The notes under the pieces are model-generated. The model saw only the letters and a list, made by a program, of their open reading frames with translations. It was not told where the DNA came from and made no database searches. Shown piece after piece: positions 56,033-64,000 of a DNA stretch of 64,000 nt; the stretch's first letter is position 1, and every line of letters begins with the position of its first letter. Source of the stretch: Adiantum capillus-veneris (lineage: Eukaryota; Streptophyta; Polypodiopsida; Polypodiales; Pteridaceae). The translations under genes and the position numbers were made by a program. The stretch is taken from positions 26,799,896-26,863,895 of the forward strand of contig CM043960.1 of assembly GCA_014529385.2 (NCBI GenBank). The letters run 5' to 3'.

Positions 56033-56323
56033 GGCTATGGGACAGTAATTACAAACAGAATAGACTGTTTGGATACCTATCTTCCCATCAAGGTTGCCCA
56101 TGTTCTAACTGGCTGCTTGTGTTGGATGGTGGCAGGTATAGGTCTATTCTTTCATGGATTCTGAGACTCAATTAGTCTTCTACCAGAACCGGATGTACCA
56201 GCTTAAATTATAAAAAAATTGGCTTCTGTAGATTTTGTCTTTGTATATTGTCTATTGTCTTTGATGTCTTATCTATTTTGGTCAAGTGTCAATATATGGT
56301 TCTCTAAGAGGGAATATAAAATT

Positions 56324-56326
<3 letters not shown>

Positions 56327-56421
<95 letters not shown>

Positions 56422-56486
56422 GTGGGGCGATCGGGTGGCTAGGGCGGCAAGGGAAAATTGAAGAGGGGGGCGGCAAGGGGAGGGGG

Positions 56487-56572
<86 letters not shown>
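56327..56572. repeat. Two long (CT)n tracts
   Basis: CT at 56327-56421 (with a few G) and 56488-56572, separated by GGGCGGCAAGGG-containing DNA. The Ser-Leu and Arg-Glu frames across them are not genes. Confidence 0.95.
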
Positions 56573-56574
<2 letters not shown>

Positions 56575-57139
56575 TCTTTGGGTGGCAGGAAGAGGCGACA
56601 GCAGTAGGGCAGTGGTTGGGGAGGTGGCGACAGGGGCGACAAAAGGTCAAGGGTTAGGGGGTGGGTCGTGGAAACCCACGTGGACTGTGAGTGGCCCACA
56701 GTCCATGTGGACTGACGCATGGACTGCCATGCAGCGCTCCGCTATCCGCGTGGAGTGACACATAGGTGTTGGATTGATGTGGCACTTGCATGGCACTCCA
56801 AGGGGACATGAGTGCCATGTGGTAGTCCATGTGGATTGCGAGTCGGACACAATCCACGTGGACTATCACATGGATAGCAGCAACACCCATGTCCCCCTTG
56901 CACCCCCTTGCCCTCGCGCCCAGCTACCCTCGCATCTCGGCTACCCCCTTGCGCCCAGTTTGTGCCCGGTCCCTGCCCTCGTGTCCCCCTCGTGCCTAGC
57001 TGTCCCCACCTACGCAACCCCCTATCCTCGCGCTTGCCCCTGCTCCTACCCCAGCTGCCCCCGCCCTGCCCCTCTCTGCTGCCCCTCGCCCTGCCTCCCC
57101 CTCGTGCCCAGCTGCCCGCGCCCTTCCCTTGCTCTGCCG

Positions 57140-57173
<34 letters not shown>

Positions 57174-57197
57174 ACCAAAACGTCCTCATCCCCTCTC
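56573..57197. repeat. GC-rich spacer with inverted repeats and poly-C
   Basis: No gene. Hairpins TGGACTGTG/CACAGTCCA near 56683-56705 and GTGGATTG/CAATCCAC near 56830-56853. Poly-C at 57140-57173. Pro/Ala-rich frames across it reflect base composition. Confidence 0.7.
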
Positions 57198-57745
57198 TTT
57201 TTTTTTTCCTTGCACCCCCGTCCCCTTTTTTTTTCTTCCACCACCCTCCCCCCTCTGTTTTGACCAAAAAGTCTCTATTTTGTTGGATCCCCCCCCCCCC
57301 CCCCCTTTCCCCTTTCCAAATGCATATAAAAGCTCATATTTGGACTCTTTATTTATCCTCATAGTTCTACTCTTCTTTAAGCGTTAGTGATCTCTATCGT
57401 TTAGAAAAGAAAATTATTTTTTTCATTCCTTTATACCTTTCCAAACCTTATACTCCTACTCTCTCCAACGTCCGCTCGCCTTGGCCCCCCCTCCCTCTTT
57501 TTCTTTTTTTCTTGCACCCCCCTCCCCCCTCTCTTTTGACCAAAAAATCTCTTTTTTGTTGGATCCCCCCGGCCCCCCCCCCCTCTTTCCAAATGCCTAT
57601 AAAAGCTCACATTTGGACTCTTTATTTATCCTCATAGTTCTACTCTTCCCTAAGTGTTAGTGATCTCTATCGTTTAGAAAAGAAATTTATTTTTTTCATT
57701 CCTTTATACCTTTCCAAACCTTATACTCCTACTCTCTTCTATTTC
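57198..57745 (+). promoter_or_regulatory. Tandemly duplicated TATA-containing promoter segment
   Basis: Two copies of a segment of about 273 bp. Each has a T-rich run, CTTGCACCCCC, TTTTGACCAAAAA, TTGTTGGATCC, a C run, CCAAATGC(A/C)TATAAAAG and CTCATAGTTCTACTCTT. TATA boxes lie at 57325-57332 and 57598-57605. The proximal one is about 320 bp before the ATG of the gene below. Confidence 0.7.
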
Positions 57746-57917
57746 ATTTCTCTTAAACCTTATTCCCTACTTTCATCTTTCACCTTTCATCATTTCTCTT
57801 ACCCTTGTTCCCACACCTTCAAACCTCTCATATTACTTTAACCTTCCATTAGTTCTTTGAAAAACATAAGCACCCTAATTCACAAACAAGATGGACACAA
57901 CTTAAGAGAGTGGTTCC

Positions 57918-58659
57918 ATGGTTGAAGCGTCCATTTTGACGACAATGCAAGTGCCTTCTTCGACGAGTGCAGTCACATCGACAACCATCCTTACAGAAAA
58001 CATGGGTAATGATCCTCTTATCAATTTCTTTGGTTCGATGGTTGATACTCACATCTCATCGGGTTGGATTGATGCACATGTTGTGCCATACAATCACTTG
58101 TTGCCTTGCATCCCCCTTTGCCGTCTTTTGGTCAATCTGGCCATTATGATGAATGATGATTGTGTGGTTGAACTAACGACTTCTATAGCCAAAAGATGTT
58201 ACCAATCCACGATGGCTCGCTTCATTGTGTTCGAAGCTTTTTCCGGACAAGATTCTATACCATTTGATAGGCGTGACACTTATGAGAGAGAGTTAGTGAT
58301 GTCGGCCACATTTGATGACCAAATCAAATACATCTCCGAGATCTCTCACATGGAGGAGAAAATGTTCATTGTTTGGGACGGCAACCACCGGCTCCATGTG
58401 TGGAAAGATTGGGCATTGTGGGAGCGGTTGGATGAATTCTCTACTCCAAAAGTTGAGTGCACGGTTGTGAAGTGTGACCTTGTAGAGATGGCGGAATTTC
58501 TTTTGGTGCTCGGCATGATCAACAAGTAAGTTTCTTCACACTTCTATTGGTGCACTTGATATTATCAATTGTTAATATAATGTTTCATTTAAAATTAGGG
58601 TGATGCGAGTCAATGTACATCACACCATTGCGCACGACATATTCATGATGCAAAAATGA
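57918..58659 (+). CDS. Two-exon gene, 222-residue protein with ParB-like DGNHR motif
   Basis: Exon 1 57918-58525 (ATG 57918) ends AACAA|GTAAGT. Exon 2 58599-58659 follows AAAATTAG. The join reads MINK-VMRVNVHH in phase and ends TGA. The protein has a Ser/Thr-rich start, a middle with CIPLCRLLVNLAIMMNDD and then GQDSIPFDRRDTYERELV. Near residue 155 it has MFIVWDGNHRLHVWKDWALW. DGNHR followed by an alpha-helix is the conserved core of ParB/sulfiredoxin-fold proteins, which bind or hydrolyse nucleotides. This match is one motif only. A short upstream ATG (57889) opens a 4-codon frame. Downstream exon-like pieces suggest the original protein was longer and that the TGA is a lesion or an alternative end. 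Confidence 0.5.
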
Positions 58660-61100
58660 GCACTTGTAGACTCATAGTCCTTAATGGACAAATCCAATGA
58701 AATAGATAGGACAAAAGCTTATAGGGCACTTCGTGGGATGGCAATGAGCCATTCAAAATGGCTTAGACTACCTATGTCTTTGCTAGCGCAACTGCTATGG
58801 AAGGTATTTGTAAATTTATAATAAGCATGCATTAGGTAAGCAAATAGGGTTTTTTTTTTTGGAAATGATTTGATTTGGCAATTTGTATTGCACGAAGAAT
58901 TCGATGCAATGTATCGGCTGAAAACACAAAATTTACCAGTGAAGGCGAGTAGAGAGTACCACATGCACGAAGATGACTACAAGGCAAGCTATGATTTGGC
59001 AGTAAAAGAGATCGAATTTTTTTTGTGCAAAAGGGACTAGAGATAGCAATCATAGCCAATCAAAAAAATGGAGCATATATTTTTCAAAATGTATCTCTTT
59101 TGTGGGCTAGGGAGAGAAGGGTTTCAAAATGACACCCTTGAGAGTCTCCCAGGTTGCACGAGCGCGGATTAGTCCTTTGGAGTAAGTACTATTTTCTTTT
59201 GAAAGAACTATTTGTTCTTCTTAATTTATTAAGAATGTTATTTGGCAAAGGGCGATGTGTCCTTAGTGAAAGCATCTGTTTTGACGCAAGAGAAGCCATT
59301 CCACAATGGTTGAGAATGCACATATATTGGTGGCATCTTGAAAGGTGAGTGTACTAACACTAGAGTTTGGGGTCTTATCTAGTATTTTCACATTACTAAT
59401 AGTTAATGTGCACGTCTCTTAGCGATGCACTATAGGATTTTTAATAAAATCACTTTGGGAAGGCTTTTGTGCAATGGAAGCAAATCATACGAGCTACCCA
59501 CAATGTAGAAGAGCAACCACATTTAGCTTGTAGTGTCTAACGAATGCTATACAGGTATTGAACTATACAATATTCAGATTGTGTGTTATGAATGTTGGAG
59601 TTATTCCTCTTGTGTTTTTTAGATGGTAGCTGGGCACCCTTAAAATAGGCCTTCGCACTCTATACCCCGACCATTCTAGTGTGCCTGGGTGGAGTCTCAA
59701 AGAGAGAAGAGCAGTCTCTATCCTGGCAATTGGATAGAGGAGCTCCATGGTAAGGAAACGTCTAGAGACTGTCCATGGTTTTTGGACTATGCGGATGGCG
59801 AATTTTCCAAAGACGAAATTGAATCATACAACGATAAGTATTGTTTTTCTTGTTCAAGTAATGTGTTTAATTTTCTATAGTGTTATCACTTTTTTGTGGA
59901 CTTACAACATTGCACACAAAGCTTAAGGGTAAGGGAAAAATTGAAAGTGTCACCAGCAATCAGCCTCCCATCGATGCCATTTCTCCTGGCACAACCAAGG
60001 GACGTTGAAGCACAAAAACTACTTAAGAAATACCTAAACAAGGCAAGAAGAGACAATGACTAGTCATCAATGATTTTTTAGAGTTTTAGAGCAAAAGAAG
60101 CGACCACGAAGGTGGCGGGTCAGATTATGAGCAAGGTGATTCTGAACGTCACTTGGAGTCATGGATATCCAGTCCTTCCCAAGCCTTGAGATCCCAAGGT
60201 CCCAAACGAACCATATCCATTGGTACTATTCAAAACGAGGACAGCCACCACGTTTCTATTTGGCCATTCAAACCACTTGACTCCTTTCCACTAGGTAAGA
60301 AATGCCACCACAAACAAATTTCTGATTTGACAACAAGAAAGTGTTTGTTTAGGTAAGAAATGCCACCCAAAACAAATGTCTATTTTAACATTTCATTAAC
60401 TTTTGCGTTTGACATAGTTTTGGCTCACTTTGACACACAAATTGCTGAAATCTTAAGTGTTGGGATAGCCCCAGTACATCTCACAGTACTTGCTGATGTG
60501 TGCCATCTACGAAAGGCTATCATGGATCCAAGGATTTCTTCTGAGTGAGTTTATGACACTTGGCTCCTACTTTGAATTTGGCAAGCACTCTCTCAATCTT
60601 CTTTTGCATTGTATTTATGTATTCTAGGAGCCTTTGAGTGATCCAATGTTTGATCGGATCTCTCTCACACTCTTACAAAATGGAGCCTTATTAGTGGCTT
60701 CGAGGGGTGCGACTTGTGTGGGCAAAACTTCTCACACATTGCAAACTTGATTTTGGTATTGGTGGCATACGCCGATAGAATGCATTATCTATCAAGCTCA
60801 TTTCTAGTGTGTTCACTTGGATGTAGAATTTTTACTATTGGATGGTGTAGTAGGCATGGAGTGTCGGGCAAACCACTTGGAACTCATCACCGAGGAGGCC
60901 ATCTTGCATTATTTTTGCCATCTTTGCACTATCTTTCTTCGTATGGTGTCACACACATATGTTGTGATAGATGACTTCATGGATCCAATAAGTTCTCAAC
61001 CATTTCTCACGAATTCCATGGTTGGTAGATATTGGTGTGTTTTTTGTTTGAAACAGTACTCATTTTGCAGGTCGCAACCTTATTGCTAGTCATGTTCACA
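58660..61100 (+). pseudogene. Trail of exon-like pieces downstream of the ParB-like gene
   Basis: Readable plus-strand pieces between AT-rich spacers: LMDKSNEIDRTKAYRALRGM (58680-58800, then GTATTT); FVLHEEFDAMYRLKTQNLPV (58862-59038); SESICFDAREAIPQWLRMHI (59240-59344, then GTGAGT); REKSSLYPGNWIEELHGKET (59700-59836); LSVGIAPVHLTVLADVCHLR (60360-60548); FDRISLTLLQNGALLVASRG (60650-60720); and MECRANHLELITEEAILHYF (60855-61060). Several end at donor-like GT sites and several contain stops or shifts. None matches a family I know. They could be later exons of the gene above, now decaying, or another gene. Confidence 0.35.
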
Positions 61101-62315
61101 CATAAAAATGAAGGCCTTCCATTGATTCCACTATATGATTGTCAAGCAAGAGATGTGGGAGCTGACAATGATGGGTTCACGCTTGATTGTGACATGATCT
61201 GAGAGCCACTACGGGATGAGCCATGGACGTTAATGCCCTTGGAGCTTCATTTAAGCTTGGAGTGGAGAAGAGCAAGTTTTTTTCTCGGTAAGTCAAGTAG
61301 GGCACCTTTATACTCGGTTCTTGCCATTGAACTACTCCGCTAATGTGTCATTGAAATGTCTGCTAATGTTTGTGCTTTTGTAAATAGGTGATTGTCGGGT
61401 ATCTTCACAAAGGTTGGGGATGCACCTTTAGATAGTCTAGGAGGTTGTGGTGGCTTGGCAATGGAGTGTGAGCGTCTACAACGACATTTTATCAACATTG
61501 ATTGGGACAAGAAATTGTTCTTGGCACGTATTTAACCGCAACAACGGCTTCCCACTAGTCTAGGATTGACTCTTTATGTGGGCGAAGTATCTCATAGAGC
61601 ACAGTCACATCCACCCTTGTCTCCTTTACGACTTTGCCAGGAGTCGGTTGGGCCATCTTCTCCTCCTCCGAGTAGACCTCTAACCATAGTTCTTGGTTGG
61701 CCAAGCTATGGTCAACCGCTCTATCGGCCTCTATTTCCCACACTGCCCATGGGGCTCCCTCTTGCACACGCTCTAGTAGTGCAATCCCCACATGATTTGT
61801 GGCCACCGGAAACCGACTTGTATTGATTACTCCATATTATCTTATTTCTATGTAGTGGTACACCTAAACTTAATGGTTGGTCATACTATGTTTTAATTTT
61901 TGCTCAATCTGATATGCTCTATGTTGATTTTTATTTCTATAATTAAGTTTCATCTTTGAAGGCAAGTCAATTGATGGTGGTTAATCTTTCAAATTTTTTT
62001 TTGTATTCGTAATATTTTAAGTGAAAATATTGCGAAGGACATGGTGTGAATGACCCTTGAATTAAAGACACTTAGGTTTTTTATTATAAATAGCAAGAAG
62101 AACACAATGTTTCATTTATTCATTCATGCACAAGTCTCTCGAATGAGTATCTTATTTCTAAAGTTATTCCTTAAGTTTTCTCTCACTCACATATTTACCA
62201 TGCCGAGGGGAAATCAAGGACAACGTGATCAGTGTGGTCAACCCCCTCCCCTTGTTGACCCCATCAACAATGTGCACACCACTTATATTCTCAATAGTGT
62301 AAATGCTATGCATGT
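61101..62315. other. No clear gene; short open pieces only
   Basis: A Pro/Ser/Leu-rich plus frame at 61566-61823 and its mirror on the minus strand have no domain. A frame beginning MPRGNQGQRDQCGQPPPLVD (ATG near 62201) runs into the LTR at 62316 and may be a gene start cut by that insertion. Confidence 0.35.
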
Positions 62316-63900
62316 TGTAACATTTCATGGCCTAGAAACTTGTGTGTAGCGGAAAATAGCATAGACCTAGTGAGCATTTCATTAGAATAGATTCCTAATG
62401 AGCATAGCAAGAGTGCTTGGATGGAGAAAGCAACAAAAATCATAACACCTAGTTAGATAGGCATGAACAATACTTCAAAAGAGAGAGAAATTGAGCTATT
62501 GACAAAGTTGAGGACCGATTTACATGAAGCCGGTCCCCCCTCCAAAAGGCTTTGTATTATAGTTTTCCCCCATCAAGGGAGACATTTTACAATACATTTT
62601 TTTGTGTTCCTTCAATAACTTGATGGTGCAATGAAGGTGGAAGCTTCAAGCACCATGCACACACTTATAAAACACAACATCAGTTCCCTCACTGTCTCGG
62701 ACCCAAGACCTCACACACCTTCAAAGATGGTGAGAGCTAGCGGGGTATGAAAGTAGATTGAGAGGAAGAAGGAGTAGACTTACAAGAAAGAAGTATATCT
62801 CCTCACATAATCACTTATAATAGCTTAGCATAGCTTAGTAACTAGCATGGTAGAGGAGATGAGCATGCATTGAAGCTTGTGTATTGGTTGGATTTGCATC
62901 ACAAAGCCAAGAGTTGTTGGTGTGCCTCCCTTCTCCAAGCTTGGAGTAGATGATGAGCTTTCCATTAAAGCTTGAGAAGGAGAGGCAGTGTCTTCTTGAT
63001 TCACACATGAGATTGTGTGAGTGTTTGTGTGATAATGCCTTGCCAAAATCAGCCCCCTCTCTCTCTTGGTCGACCCCTCTTGCAAAATACTCATGCTGGC
63101 ACCCCATTGGACCCTGCAAAGCTTAGCCAATGAAAATTGAGAAGCACAAGTGATAGCCTTGTGACATGTGTCCCCTTTCCCTTTTGTGAGAGCTTTAGGT
63201 AATTAATTAATGCAATTAAACTCTCATTGTACCCCTTTGTCTTCTGCCCAATAGGAATCGGGAAAGCCATTGGGCTGCTGAATGCTCATTGGACCCTTTT
63301 GGGAGACTGTCAAATAGTCATTTAGAGAGCTTAATTATTATTGGTTCTTTTATCAAGTGTTTTTAGATGAATGAAAATATATTTACTCTAGCCTAATTCT
63401 CATTGGTCCACCTCTATGGCCATCCAATAGGATTTGAGTGCACCTTGTGGGCAATTGGGCGAGGGAAATAACATGTGTCCCCTATTCCCTTTGTGTAAAG
63501 GGAGCCTGTGAGTGTGTGTGTGTGTGTGTGTTTCTCTCTCATCCCCTACTAAAAGGGCTCGCCCCCTCCTATGTAGGAGCTTGCAAAGACTTTTTGACAC
63601 ACTCAAAGCATCCAATTTTCCCTAGGGTTGGACCATTGGACACAACCTTTGAATTTTGGAACCTTAGCATTTTGAAGTCTTGATGGGCTGAACCTTAGGG
63701 TCTTTAAAGCCCATTTTTGCACATTGATCTTTTGCATATGGCTCCCCTTTGGATCCCTATTTTCCCTCCTTTGGATCCCTAAGGCCTGTCTGCCAGCTTA
63801 ACCAATAGTCTAGCTTTTTCTCCCCTAGTATTCCCACAATAAATGATCAGCTTAACATGAGAAAATCATTTGGGAGAATTAGATATTCGTTATTATGAAA
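62316..63900 (-). repeat. Third chromovirus LTR, minus strand
   Basis: Reverse complement of the 42093 and 47759 LTRs over the full length (1585 bp), more diverged. Ends on plus as TGTAACATTTCATGG (left) and TTATTATGAAA (right). The internal side lies to the right, so this is the 3' LTR of an element that continues past the window. Confidence 0.88.
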
Positions 63901-64000
63901 TAACCTCTCTATTGAAATCATAGTCGTCCTCCACTATGTGATAGAGAAGATAAAGCCTATTCATTAGTCCTTTTTCTAGCGGGTAGAGGATCCCTATCTT
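63901..64000 (-). mobile_element. 3' interior of a second chromovirus copy (partial)
   Basis: Reverse complement matches 47660-47758, including GGATCCTCTACCC, GGACTAATGAATA, GAGGACGACTAT and the purine tract AATAGAGAGG. It is cut by the window edge. Confidence 0.85.

Noticed and set aside
56774..57387. Proline-rich protein genes
   Set aside because: Frames are open on several phases because of C-rich DNA, poly-C and CCC repeats. No signal of selection can be seen.

Overview
This is repeat-rich nuclear DNA of a land plant with a large genome. The support is a full set of plant-type LTR retrotransposons: Ty1/copia elements primed from initiator tRNA-Met, a Tat/Ogre-type Ty3/gypsy element with a second RNase H, and a chromodomain gypsy. 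A LINE and very long (CT)n, (GT)n and poly-C tracts are also present. Several relics (SWIM-domain gene, Penelope-like reverse transcriptase) suggest a fern, lycophyte, bryophyte or gymnosperm more than a typical flowering plant, but the species cannot be fixed from the sequence. No rRNA, tRNA, CRISPR or clear conserved housekeeping gene was seen. Translated starts quoted here are ATG unless stated.

Layout. 1-5.1 kb holds a decayed SWIM zinc-finger gene (minus) facing away from an unidentified two-exon candidate gene (plus). 5.1-7.4 kb is a decayed minus-strand gypsy fragment related to the Tat element further right. 7.5-7.9 kb is (CT)n and poly-C. 8.0-10.6 kb (copy L) and 51.6-56.3 kb (copy R) are direct copies of one 2.6 kb unit. 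Between them, after removing later insertions, lies about 3.7 kb of decayed Penelope-like reverse transcriptase coding sequence. L and R therefore look like the terminal repeats of an old, unusual retroelement.

That element has been filled by nested insertions whose boundaries can be read from target-site duplications. An old gypsy (10872-40855) carries a 787-bp solo LTR in its left LTR (TSD GTCCC). It also carries copia-1 (14917-38052, TSD GGGAG). Copia-1 was hit twice, by the intact copia-2 (19292-24761, TSD CAGAG) and by the Tat/Ogre-like gypsy (24924-37136, TSD GTAG or GTAGT). Separately, a non-autonomous chromovirus (42093-49346, TSD TATCC) sits in the reverse transcriptase gene. It holds a 1340-bp terminal-inverted-repeat element flanked by TTAA (45601-46940), which resembles piggyBac-type insertions. 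Copy R is split by a 5'-truncated LINE (about 51957-53666).

The right end (56.3-64 kb) has long simple repeats and a tandemly duplicated TATA-containing promoter segment. Next come a two-exon gene for a 222-residue protein with a ParB-like DGNHR motif and a trail of exon-like pieces. Last is a third chromovirus LTR on the minus strand, belonging to an element that runs off the right edge. Copia-2 is the only element here that looks complete enough to supply its own proteins.
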